14,294 bases of DNA, from contig JAHFSN010000016.1 of NCBI GenBank assembly GCA_023265735.1, forward strand, positions 1 through 14,294. The letters run 5' to 3'. The notes beneath the pieces are model-generated. The model made no database searches. It worked only from the letters and a program-made list of their open reading frames with translations, and was not told the DNA's origin. The stretch is from Spirochaetaceae bacterium. Its GTDB lineage: Bacteria; Spirochaetota; Spirochaetia; JABEVK01. Of the stretch, positions 1 through 6,524 are shown in pieces (the first letter of the stretch is position 1; each line of letters begins with the position of its first letter). Made by a program: the position numbers and the translations under genes.

Positions 1-731
1 CGGTCGCCCTGCAGGAGCTTGCCGATTCCATTAGGGAGCAGGGAGTTCTGCAGCCGCTCCTGGTCGAAGCCTGGGCCTCGGGGTATCGCATTGTGGCCGG
101 GGAGAGGCGCTGGCGGGCCGCCCAGCTCGCCGGACTGCAGGAGATCCCAGTCCTGGTTCGGGTCTTCTCGGATGAGAGCCGGATGGAGATCGCGCTCATC
201 GAGAACCTTCAGAGAAGCGATCTCACTCCGCTGGAAGAAGCTCGGGCGTACCGAGGCCTGATGGACGCTTTCAACCTAACCCAGGACGAGGTGGCCAAAA
301 AGGTGGGTAAACAACGGTCCACGGTGGCCAACGCCCTGCGGCTGCTCAAGCTCCCCGAGGAGATGCAATCGGCCCTTGGTTCGGGGCTTTTCACCCCCGG
401 CCACGCCCGGGCCGTCCTTTCGGTGACCCTTCTCGACGACCAGCGGTCGCTCTTCTCGGTCATCGTGTCTGAGGGGCTGAGTGTCCGCGAGGCGGAGGAG
501 AGGGCCCAAAAGCTCAACGCAGGATCGCCGCCCCGGCCCACGGGGGTGACTCCGCCGGCACCGACGCGCCAGGTACCGGAGATCGCCGACTTGGAGCAGA
601 GATTCATCGAGAGACTGGGGACCAAGGTTTTGATCAAGGGTGATGGGAAGAAAGGAAAGATCGAAATTTCCTACTTTTCGGCCGACGATTTGGAGCGGCT
701 CTACGAGATCCTCGGCCCCGGTCCGACTTGA
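1..731 (+). CDS. parB: ParB-family chromosome partitioning protein (5' truncated)
   Basis: DNA-binding CTPase of the ParABS system that loads at parS sites near the origin and helps segregate chromosomes. The window begins inside the gene: the frame is open from base 3 (VALQELADSIREQG...) and ends at TGA 729-731, so the N-terminus is missing. Visible landmarks, in order, are the GERRWRAAQLAGL box (the CTP-binding GERR motif), IENLQRSDLTPLEEA, a helix-turn-helix around TQDEVAKKVGKQRSTVANALRLLKLP, a Pro-rich linker and a C-terminal dimerisation segment ending ADDLERLYEILG. This is the full ParB order, so a plasmid or phage fragment is unlikely. parA would be expected just upstream, outside the window. 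The stop codon overlaps the -35 box of the tRNA promoter. Confidence 0.95.
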   Translation, partial: VALQELADSIREQGVLQPLLVEAWASGYRIVAGERRWRAAQLAGLQEIPVLVRVFSDESRMEIALIENLQRSDLTPLEEARAYRGLMDAFNLTQDEVAKKVGKQRSTVANALRLLKLPEEMQSALGSGLFTPGHARAVLSVTLLDDQRSLFSVIVSEGLSVREAEERAQKLNAGSPPRPTGVTPPAPTRQVPEIADLEQRFIERLGTKVLIKGDGKKGKIEISYFSADDLERLYEILGPGPT

Positions 732-756
732 CACCAGGGGGGGATTCCAGTATCCT
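728..756 (+). promoter_or_regulatory. Sigma70-like promoter of the tRNA/SRP RNA block
   Basis: A perfect -35 TTGACA (728-733), a 17-nt spacer and a -10 TATCCT (751-756) lie just before the first tRNA, which starts at 772. Transcription would begin near 763. The -35 box shares bases with the parB TGA stop (729-731), so parB and the stable-RNA unit are packed with no gap. No other promoter is evident before the SRP RNA, so this one may serve the whole block. Confidence 0.75.
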
Positions 757-771
757 CCCAACGTCTAACCT

Positions 772-858
772 GGAGAGATGGTCGAGTGGTTTAAGGCTCC
801 GGTCTTGAAAACCGGCGTACGGGTCACCGTACCGTGGGTTCGAATCCCACTCTCTCCG
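772..858 (+). tRNA. tRNA-Ser (anticodon TGA)
   Basis: Acceptor GGAGAGA (772-778) pairs with TCTCTCC (851-857), discriminator G858. Anticodon stem CCGGT/ACCGG encloses loop CTTGAAA with anticodon TGA at 806-808. A long variable arm (CGTACGG...CCGTACC) and TTCGAAT T-loop are class II serine features. CCA is not encoded. Confidence 0.95.
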
Positions 859-872
859 TGGCAGATTCGATT

Positions 873-961
873 GGAGAGGTGCCAGAGTGGCCGAATGGGG
901 CTCCCTGCTAAGGAGTTGTACGGCTAAAACCGTACCGGAGGTTCGAATCCTCTCCTCTCCG
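873..961 (+). tRNA. tRNA-Ser (anticodon GCT)
   Basis: Acceptor GGAGAGG (873-879) pairs with CCTCTCC (954-960), discriminator G961. Anticodon loop CTGCTAA carries GCT at 907-909 for AGC/AGT codons. The long variable arm (GTACGG...CCGTAC) marks a serine tRNA. CCA is not encoded. Confidence 0.94.
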
Positions 962-998
962 GACCTTTTTCAAGGTTCTTCGCTTGTTCGGGTCAAAT

Positions 999-1072
999 GA
1001 GATCGTAGCTCAGTTGGATAGAGCATTAGATTGCGGATCTAAAGGTCGGAGGTTCGAGCCCTCTCGGTCTCA
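999..1072 (+). tRNA. tRNA-Arg (anticodon GCG)
   Basis: Class I tRNA. Acceptor GAGATCG (999-1005) pairs with CGGTCTC (1065-1071) with one T-G pair, discriminator A1072. The anticodon stem TTAGA/TCTAA holds loop TTGCGGA, giving anticodon GCG at 1033-1035. The D-loop has GGA (A20, an arginine identity element). A G34 anticodon for CGC/CGT is unusual, because most bacteria use A34 edited to inosine. CCA is not encoded. Confidence 0.93.
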
Positions 1073-1084
1073 TTGTTTGTGTTG

Positions 1085-1172
1085 GGAGAGATGGCCGAGT
1101 GGCTTAAGGCATACGCTTGGAAAGCGTACGTAGGTTAACCGCCTACCGGGGGTTCGAATCCCCCTCTCTCCG
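1085..1172 (+). tRNA. tRNA-Ser (anticodon GGA)
   Basis: Acceptor GGAGAGA (1085-1091) pairs with TCTCTCC (1165-1171), discriminator G1172. Stem TACGC/GCGTA holds loop TTGGAAA with anticodon GGA at 1119-1121. A long variable arm with GTAGG/CCTAC pairing is present. CCA is not encoded. Its acceptor stem is identical to that of Ser-TGA, so the two probably arose by duplication. Confidence 0.95.
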
Positions 1173-1173
1173 T

Positions 1174-1295
1174 CCCTTAGCAATGGTCGTCAGGCCCTGC
1201 GCAACGCGCCGCTTCTGAACCCCGCTAGGCCCGGAAGGGAGCAACGGTAGGAAGTCAGGCCGGGTGCCGCAGTCAGCTTGGCGACCGCTAGGGGT
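1174..1295 (+). ncRNA. ffs: Small bacterial SRP RNA (4.5S-type)
   Basis: RNA core of the signal recognition particle, which binds Ffh. The conserved domain IV is clear: AGGCCCGGAAGGGAGCA with the GGAA tetraloop near 1228-1245 and the asymmetric internal loop on both sides. The ends pair: GGTCG (1185-1189) with CGACC (1282-1286), extended by CCCTTAGC (1174-1181, one bulge) with GCTAGGG (1287-1293). There is no Alu domain, so it is the short form of roughly 100-120 nt. Only one base separates it from tRNA-Ser(GGA), suggesting processing from a shared transcript. Exact ends are inferred from the pairing. Confidence 0.9.
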
Positions 1296-1299
1296 TTCA

Positions 1300-1443
1300 A
1301 AATTGGTCTGAGACCTACTGCGGGTGCCGTTTGGCTTCGCAGTTTGCTTGTTCAGATCCTCACTTTGTCAAAGACACGCTCCGGTCTCCACTTCACAAAC
1401 CGCTTCGCCAAACGCCATCCTCGCTACGGTCTCAGACCAATTT
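1300..1443. repeat. 144-bp imperfect inverted repeat element (MITE-like)
   Basis: The tips are a perfect 16-bp inverted pair: AAATTGGTCTGAGACC at 1300-1315 and its reverse complement at 1428-1443. The arms continue inward to about 1347 and 1396 with further blocks (CGTTTGGC, GTTTG) and scattered mismatches, leaving a central loop of roughly 48 nt. Each tip also contains an 11-bp near-palindrome, GGTCT-S-AGACC. It starts four bases after the SRP RNA and marks the left edge of the AT-richer island. It has no gene and no obvious target-site duplication. It may be a miniature transposable element or a large transcription-terminating hairpin. Confidence 0.7.
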
Positions 1444-1527
1444 ATGGTGGTGGAGTTGATCAAAGGTTCGGTTTCCAAGACGCCAACATCGGTTTCGGTT
1501 TGCCAAAGCGTGACAACCACTGAGCAT

Positions 1528-1582
1528 TGGTGTACCATTCCGCCACGACCATGGCCTAAGGAGCGACTGCCACGCGCAGGTG
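1528..1582 (+). pseudogene. Decayed duplicate of the dnaX start region
   Basis: This 55-base stretch aligns without gaps to 6797-6851, the start of the real dnaX gene, with about 45 identical positions counted by eye. It includes GGTGTACCAT, CCGCCACGA and ATGGCCTA. The match is weaker but visible upstream to 1509 (CGTGACAA in both). The copied ATG (1551) is followed by GCC TAA, so it cannot encode DnaX. It sits at the left side of the inserted gene block while the intact copy sits at the right side. Confidence 0.7.
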
Positions 1583-1809
1583 CAGCGACATCTTGCACCG
1601 TTGCACCAAATCCAGTGGGAAAGGAAACGAGAACGGGCTCATGCAAACGTACAAAACAGACTCAAATTGGGCTCCGTGGGCCCCAGTCCTGAGATCCGCT
1701 CAGAGTAGATCAGGTGACAGCGGGTCCATAGAATGAGAGCACGCCGCAGTGGGGTCATTCGGTTTCTCTTTTCGACCGACGTGCACGTCAAAGAGCGAGG
1801 CGATTACCA
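1583..1809. other. Non-coding stretch before the GtrA-like gene
   Basis: No credible gene is seen in this part of the 514-base gap between the SRP RNA and the first island gene. Open frames here lack a ribosome site and protein-like composition. It contains an imperfect hairpin (1688-1714) without a T-tract and one perfect palindrome at 1778-1789. No convincing sigma70 promoter could be picked out. Confidence 0.5.
1778..1789. promoter_or_regulatory. Perfect 12-bp palindrome upstream of the island operon
   Basis: GACGTGCACGTC equals its own reverse complement and ends about 20 bases before the first island gene. The position fits an operator for a dimeric regulator, but no regulator is known and a chance palindrome is possible. 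Confidence 0.35.
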
Positions 1810-2319
1810 TTGGAGAAGCCAGTGAAGGAAAGAACGGATTCGAACGACGGAGGTTCCCAGGAATGGACCCGGCAGTCAATTCTCTATTTCTTGGTGTCCG
1901 CATTTGCCTCGGTCGTGAATATCGGTACAAGGCCGGCCTTCAACCTTGTGATGCCATTCTTGCCTTCAGTCATTTGCTCATACTTGACGGGGATGGTCGT
2001 CAACTACCTGCTTAGTAGCCGCTTTGTCTTTCTTGGCAAGGGTCGATCTTCGGCGTCAGTTCAGGTCATCAAGTTCTTCGCGGTTGCACTGGTCGGGCTA
2101 CTTATCAACTCATTCACGGCGTGGTTGGCCTACAACGTTCTTGTGGATGGGCTGCACCTGAGCCTTCATTGGTGGTTTTTGGATAGTTCCCTTGCCGCCC
2201 ATTTGATTGCAATTTTTGTCACTTTCTTTTGGAGCTTCTTGGGTCACAAACTCTTCTCTTTTCGACGAACAGGGCAGTTGAGCCGCCTCGTCAATTTCAT
2301 CAGCCGGAGGAACTCGTGA
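1810..2319 (+). CDS. GtrA-family small membrane protein
   Basis: Four-helix inner-membrane protein of the GtrA type. Known members take part in moving polyprenyl-phosphate-linked sugars across the membrane or in assisting the transferases that use them. Hydrophobic segments lie near residues 24-40, 46-70, 87-110 and 128-148. The family landmarks are a VVNYLLSSRFVF block after helix 2 and FFWSFLGHKLFSFRR at the end of helix 4, which match the usual pattern of N-F-x-x-N/H-R/K-x-x-F. The length of 169 aa is slightly long because of a polar N-terminus. Start TTG 1810 has GAGG nine bases upstream. GTG 1822, with GGAG six bases upstream, is an equally good start and gives 165 aa. Its stop TGA overlaps the start of the next gene, so the two are translationally coupled. 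Confidence 0.85.
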   Translation: MEKPVKERTDSNDGGSQEWTRQSILYFLVSAFASVVNIGTRPAFNLVMPFLPSVICSYLTGMVVNYLLSSRFVFLGKGRSSASVQVIKFFAVALVGLLINSFTAWLAYNVLVDGLHLSLHWWFLDSSLAAHLIAIFVTFFWSFLGHKLFSFRRTGQLSRLVNFISRRNS

Positions 2320-3743
2320 AACGCATCTGTGTGATTGGTGCAGGCCCCGCTGGCTTGACGGCGGCACTTCTTCTCGCAAAGAGCCGGAAGTTTGAGGTCC
2401 ACCTGTATGAGTCAGATACCCAAGTTGGCGGCATGGCAAAGAGTTTTGAGCTGTGGGGCCAGAGGGTTGACCTGGGGCCGCATCGGTTTTTCAGTGGCGA
2501 TAGAAGGGTCAACGAGATTTGGCTTGAGGCCATTGGCCGAGACTATGAAATGGTCAGCAGACTAACTAGGATCTACTACAAAGGGAAGTTCTTTTATTAC
2601 CCCTTAAAGGCAATGAACGCTCTGCAAAACCTGGGTTGGATTGAGGCGTTCGTTTGCGTGATGAGCTACCTTCGCTATCGCGCCTTCCCCTTGCGAGATG
2701 AGTCGACATTCGAGGCCTGGGTTACAAATCGGTTTGGGCGACGGCTTTATGAGATTTTTTTCCGCACCTACACAGAGAAACTCTGGGGCGTTTCTTGTAC
2801 TGAGCTAGACAAGGAGTTCGCGGCGCAGCGGATCAAGAAGTTCACACTTCTTGAAGCAGTCAAGAATGCGGTGTTTGGAGGAAGTAATCGACACCAGACA
2901 TTGGTTGACCTGTTCGCGTATCCCAAAGAGGGTGCTGGTCAAGTCTATGAGAACATGGCGGATAGATTTGTCGAATCAGGGGGGCATCTGCACCTCGGAA
3001 CTGCTGTGAAGAGGGTTGTATCGACGGATCACCGATCATCGGTCGTTGAGCTTCAGGACGGGACTATGCCGAACTTCGACCACGTCATCTCGTCCATGCC
3101 ACTGACGACATTGGTGAAGTACCTGGAGGGTGTCCCCGGACACGTATTCGAAGCATGTTCATTCCTTCGTTACCGAAACACCATTCTTGTTTATCTTCTT
3201 GTCGACAACGCAAAGGTCATGCCTGATCAATGGATCTATATTCATTCTCCCGATGTTCTCTCAGGACGCCTTACCAATTTTGCGAACTGGACGGACGGGA
3301 TACGGAAGGGGCAACGGCAGACCATTTTGGCCCTTGAGTACTGGTGTTTTGAAACCGACGAGATCTGGAGCAAGGACGAACAATCGTTGGTCCAGGCTGC
3401 GAACGAAGACATAGTCAAAACCGGTTTGGTTGGCCGGGAGCAGATCTTGGCCGGACGTGTTGTGCGAATCCCGCGCTGCTACCCCGTATACGACCGTGGG
3501 TATCAGAGCCACCTGGGCGTGATCGAAAACTATCTAAGAACGCTGCCTTCACTGACCCCGATTGGACGATATGGGTCGTTCAAATACAATAACCAGGATC
3601 ACTCAATCCTTATGGGGCGTCTCGCAGCAGAGAATCTGATTAGTTCCGCGGGGCACGATCTATGGTCTGTGAACACTGACTACGAGTACCAAGAGGCGTC
3701 CGTAATTACCGAAACGGGTCTCGAACTTCAAAAGAAGGAATAG
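2316..3743 (+). CDS. FAD-dependent oxidoreductase (amine-oxidase / UDP-galactopyranose-mutase-like)
   Basis: Flavoprotein of 475 aa that probably acts on a nucleotide- or lipid-linked sugar. The N-terminal Rossmann fold shows VIGAGPAGL (residues 7-14) and an acidic end to beta-2 (LYESDTQVGG), followed by GPHRFF near 54-59. The middle has FEAWVTNRFGRRLYEIFF and YTEKLWG, typical of COG1232-type proteins in polysaccharide clusters. The C-terminal flavin-binding block is GRYGSFKYNNQDHSI...AAEN. It is longer than classical glf (about 370-390 aa), so true UDP-galactopyranose mutase activity is uncertain. The start is GTG 2316: GGAGG at 2306-2310 sits five bases ahead and GTGA overlaps the upstream stop. 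An open frame extends further upstream to 2229 but runs inside the GtrA-like gene. The codon use and base composition differ from the flanking housekeeping genes. Confidence 0.85.
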   Translation: MKRICVIGAGPAGLTAALLLAKSRKFEVHLYESDTQVGGMAKSFELWGQRVDLGPHRFFSGDRRVNEIWLEAIGRDYEMVSRLTRIYYKGKFFYYPLKAMNALQNLGWIEAFVCVMSYLRYRAFPLRDESTFEAWVTNRFGRRLYEIFFRTYTEKLWGVSCTELDKEFAAQRIKKFTLLEAVKNAVFGGSNRHQTLVDLFAYPKEGAGQVYENMADRFVESGGHLHLGTAVKRVVSTDHRSSVVELQDGTMPNFDHVISSMPLTTLVKYLEGVPGHVFEACSFLRYRNTILVYLLVDNAKVMPDQWIYIHSPDVLSGRLTNFANWTDGIRKGQRQTILALEYWCFETDEIWSKDEQSLVQAANEDIVKTGLVGREQILAGRVVRIPRCYPVYDRGYQSHLGVIENYLRTLPSLTPIGRYGSFKYNNQDHSILMGRLAAENLISSAGHDLWSVNTDYEYQEASVITETGLELQKKE

Positions 3744-4385
3744 GTCACGTTTACTCTTGTCGTTGGTGGATCTGGCGCGACTGGTCGCCTGGTCGTTCAG
3801 GAAGCCATCGCCCAAGGCGCGAGTGTCATCGCCTTCCAGCGGAGTGTCCCATTGCTAAGCGAACCGGGTGTTCGCTACTGGACCGGAGACTTCAATGAAA
3901 TCGTCCTCTCGCCCGAGGTAGCTCGCTCGATCCAGCGGGTCATTTGGGTGGCCCCCGTGTCCCAGGAGACTCGTGATCACTCAATAGAAATCAAAGGGCT
4001 GGAGTCGTTTCTCAGGAATCTCGAGCCCGAAATCCTCGCGCGCTTCGTGTACTGCAGCACTCTGGCTGTCAATTTTCCTCATCGATTCCCTGGAATGGAA
4101 AAAGCCGTTGCCGCCCACGGAATTGCCGAGGAACTCATTGCTGGATCAAAGTTGCCTTTCACCATTGTTCGTCCTGGTGAACTAACTTTTGGCCAGGGTG
4201 ATCAGCCTCTCGTCATAGGCGAATCCATCACGACTGGTGGCTATGTCAACCGCCGGGATCTTGCGGGACTTCTTGTCCGCCTTAGTCAGTGGTCCTGGAC
4301 GAAGGATCAAAGATTGGAGGTGGTTCAGAGGCCGGACGGACGAAGGATCGGCGAATGGGCAATTCCAAGACGCCTCGGCACATGA
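3744..4385 (+). CDS. NAD(P)-binding atypical SDR (NmrA-like), start codon unclear
   Basis: The frame opens straight after the TAG of the FAD gene, in the same frame, and encodes about 213 aa. It begins VTFTLVVGGSGATGR, the beta-1 and Gly-rich NAD(P) loop of the NmrA/NAD(P)H-binding family. Later landmarks are FVYCST (beta-5), EELI..S.LPFTIVRPG (a strong family signature) and YVNRRDLA. The classical YxxxK is absent (PGMEK instead), as is common in atypical SDRs. A good ribosome site (AGAAGGA, about 3732-3738) is correctly spaced from codon 3744, but that codon is GTC, not GTG. The next usual start in frame is TTG 3852, which would delete the cofactor loop. So this is a gene with a mutated or non-standard start, a readthrough partner of the FAD protein, or a fresh pseudogene. 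The cofactor fold is clear; the substrate is unknown. Confidence 0.7.
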   Translation, partial: VTFTLVVGGSGATGRLVVQEAIAQGASVIAFQRSVPLLSEPGVRYWTGDFNEIVLSPEVARSIQRVIWVAPVSQETRDHSIEIKGLESFLRNLEPEILARFVYCSTLAVNFPHRFPGMEKAVAAHGIAEELIAGSKLPFTIVRPGELTFGQGDQPLVIGESITTGGYVNRRDLAGLLVRLSQWSWTKDQRLEVVQRPDGRRIGEWAIPRRLGT

Positions 4386-4493
4386 CTTCTTGCATCCCGG
4401 TGTCCGCCTGTCGGGCAACGCCTTCCGAAGTCGCCTGAGTCTGAAGACATTTGCGTCGGGTATGATTTCCCCAGGCCCCAAGAAGGAGTTTCA

Positions 4494-4586
4494 CTTGGCA
4501 AGGTCGTCCACGTACATGATAATTTAAGCCCTCGGCCGATCGTGGGGGGCATACCCACCCTGTCTACGGACATCGTAACCCCGTAG
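4494..4586 (+). pseudogene. Possible remnant of a GT4 glycosyltransferase N-terminus
   Basis: In the gap after the SDR-like gene, one frame reads GKVVHVHDNLSPRPIVGG followed by IPTLSTDIVTP and then TAG. This resembles the first strand and Gly-rich loop of GT4-type (GT-B) glycosyltransferases (K-V-h-H-V-x-D-x-h-x-P-x-x-G-G-h-x-T). A ribosome-like AAGGAG (4483-4488) and a TTG (4495-4497) lie just ahead, but the TTG is one base out of frame with this segment. That fits a gene lost by a frameshift plus deletion. The match is short and based on pattern memory only. Confidence 0.4.
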
Positions 4587-4691
4587 GCGCTCCCCCTAGT
4601 AGCATGAGCGCCGAGAAGCGTTTGCTGAATGGACGAGAGGCGTTCTCAGGACGGCGCGAGTCGACCAATTTCTTGTGGAGAGGGGCAACTA

Positions 4692-6524
4692 GTGGGAGCA
4701 AGTGAACAGACCCGTGGGACCAAGAACCTCAAGGTGGAGACGAAACGGCGACAAGGCAACGGCGGAATCCGTAAAGAAGCCGGAATCGATCTCGTCGTCC
4801 TGATTTCATTGCTAGGTTCCTACGTCGTGCTGTCTGCCATCAATGCATCGTGGAACTACTCTCCGATAGGGTGGGTCGATCCTTGGGCTTATGTGGGGCA
4901 CTTTTTCGATCCAGTCGGTTTGAGAAACAGCCTTCCCAAAGCGCCATCGGGAGATTTGTTGCCGCTCATATGGCCGGCCGCCCTGCTTTATGAGTTGACG
5001 GACCCCGTTTGGGCCAACTACCTCTTCAAGCTAGCCAGGTTTCTTCTTGCCGCCTACTTCTACTACTTGTTTATCAAGAATGAACTGGGACGTCCCACCG
5101 CTATTGTGAGCCTGGTTTCATTTGTTTCCTATAAGTACCTGCTCATCGCGATGGGTTGGGACTACACGGATGGGACTGTCGTTCTCTTCCTGCTCTTGAC
5201 TCTCTTCTTGGTTTCCAAGGCAAGCGATTCCCGGGGCGGCACTAAATACAGTTGGCTCTTTCTTTCCGGAGTTTCGTTTGGCCTCTCTATCTCAACGGCG
5301 ATACTGTCGCTAGTGTTTCTTCCCATCCTTGCACTATTCTACTTTTCAAAGAAGGCTATAAACGGCCACGGGGATTCCGTTGATTTGGCAATTTTGATGC
5401 CCGTTGTCGGTGGAGTTTGCGCGATTGTCGTGCTTTCAACAATCAACTGGTTGTACACTGGTGACTTCTTCTACTTTCTCAACACCATCTCCAAGCTATT
5501 CTTCTTCTTACACCAATCTCGAATACACGGTCATGTCGATGGATCGAGCGATTGGCTATTCCTTCCGCTCCTGCTGATTCTATGCTATCCGACTTCGCTG
5601 GCCGTCCGGCGGCTCCTTTCCAAGAACATTGACAATTCCGCCATTGAGCAGGACAGGCGAGAGGCTCTCTTTTGGATACTCAACTTGGCCAGCACACTGA
5701 TTCTGTTCGTGCTCGAATTTCGATTCAATCAGGAGGCTGTGTCCAACTTCTCCTATTTTAACCAATCCCTGCCATTTGTTTTCGCCTCAGCTGCTGGTAC
5801 GATCATCTTTCCTCTGGTGAAGAACCTTCGAAGAGACGGGCAGATCCTTGGATTCAGTGCGCTGTTGACGGTCGGGGCGCTTGGTTTCTTGAACACGGTG
5901 AACAACGAGCATCACTTGAAACTAGTCTTCACGGTGATCACAGCGGGTCTGCTTGTTGCCCTTCTGATCAGATTTAGGGCACGATCAGTGGCACTCATTC
6001 TAGCTATTACCTCTTTTTGGTTGATCAACTACGATCCCAAACTGAACTATCTCCTGCGCAATCCGGAGACGTCCAGATCGGCGATCAGTTCGAGGGAGGA
6101 CATGCTCCTGATTGACGCAAAGTGGGTCAAGTTCGTACAGCAGGTCGATCCCGGTCGAAAGAAGTTCCTTTGGTACAACGCGGACGAACCCAATGGATTC
6201 CTGAGGTCGCTAGCAACTTCTTCACATCTATGGCAAGGGCGAGTTCTGAATGAGCACTATCCCATCGTCACAGAACCCATGGGCGAAGTTGGTATTGTGG
6301 ATCCAGCAACAATAACATCTGGCCTGCTGATCGTCGAACAAGCGGACGAAAGCCGTTCTCTGATACGTGAGGCAAAGACCGGATTGGCTGCAAGAGGATA
6401 CACGCTGAGTGTGGTCGGTCTCCACGAACTTCGCTACAAGAACGTCATTTTGCGCGTCTTTGACTGCTCAGTAGAAAAGTTGCCCCTAACAAGTCCAATC
6501 CCGAGTTCAAGCAAGGGAAGTTGA
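4692..6524 (+). CDS. Polytopic membrane protein, probable GT-C glycosyltransferase
   Basis: Integral membrane protein of 610 aa with about ten or more hydrophobic helices spread over the first 440 residues, then a soluble C-terminal domain of roughly 150 residues. The first loop after helix 1 has SPIGWVDPWAYVGHFFDP. An acidic residue in this loop is the hallmark of GT-C enzymes that use polyprenyl-phosphate sugars on the outer face of the membrane. No close family is recognised, so an O-antigen ligase or polymerase role cannot be excluded. Start: GTG 4692 follows AGAGGGG (4679-4685) with ideal six-base spacing. ATG 4629 in the same frame gives 631 aa but has a poor ribosome site. It is separated from the SDR-like gene by about 300 bases and may have its own promoter. 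Composition is AT-richer than the flanking genes. Confidence 0.75.
   Translation: MGASEQTRGTKNLKVETKRRQGNGGIRKEAGIDLVVLISLLGSYVVLSAINASWNYSPIGWVDPWAYVGHFFDPVGLRNSLPKAPSGDLLPLIWPAALLYELTDPVWANYLFKLARFLLAAYFYYLFIKNELGRPTAIVSLVSFVSYKYLLIAMGWDYTDGTVVLFLLLTLFLVSKASDSRGGTKYSWLFLSGVSFGLSISTAILSLVFLPILALFYFSKKAINGHGDSVDLAILMPVVGGVCAIVVLSTINWLYTGDFFYFLNTISKLFFFLHQSRIHGHVDGSSDWLFLPLLLILCYPTSLAVRRLLSKNIDNSAIEQDRREALFWILNLASTLILFVLEFRFNQEAVSNFSYFNQSLPFVFASAAGTIIFPLVKNLRRDGQILGFSALLTVGALGFLNTVNNEHHLKLVFTVITAGLLVALLIRFRARSVALILAITSFWLINYDPKLNYLLRNPETSRSAISSREDMLLIDAKWVKFVQQVDPGRKKFLWYNADEPNGFLRSLATSSHLWQGRVLNEHYPIVTEPMGEVGIVDPATITSGLLIVEQADESRSLIREAKTGLAARGYTLSVVGLHELRYKNVILRVFDCSVEKLPLTSPIPSSSKGS

Noticed and set aside
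961..978. Seven-base-pair hairpin GGACCTT/AAGGTTC between two tRNAs
   Set aside because: It is not followed by a T-tract and overlaps the tRNA end, so it is not a convincing terminator. It may only aid processing.
1278..1692. Two overlapping plus-strand open frames and one minus-strand frame around the inverted repeat
   Set aside because: They cross the SRP RNA end, the repeat and the dnaX remnant, lack ribosome sites and show no protein-like motifs.
1688..1714. Imperfect hairpin CCTGAGATC...GATCAGG
   Set aside because: It has a bulge and no T-tract, and sits in non-coding sequence where short stems are expected by chance.
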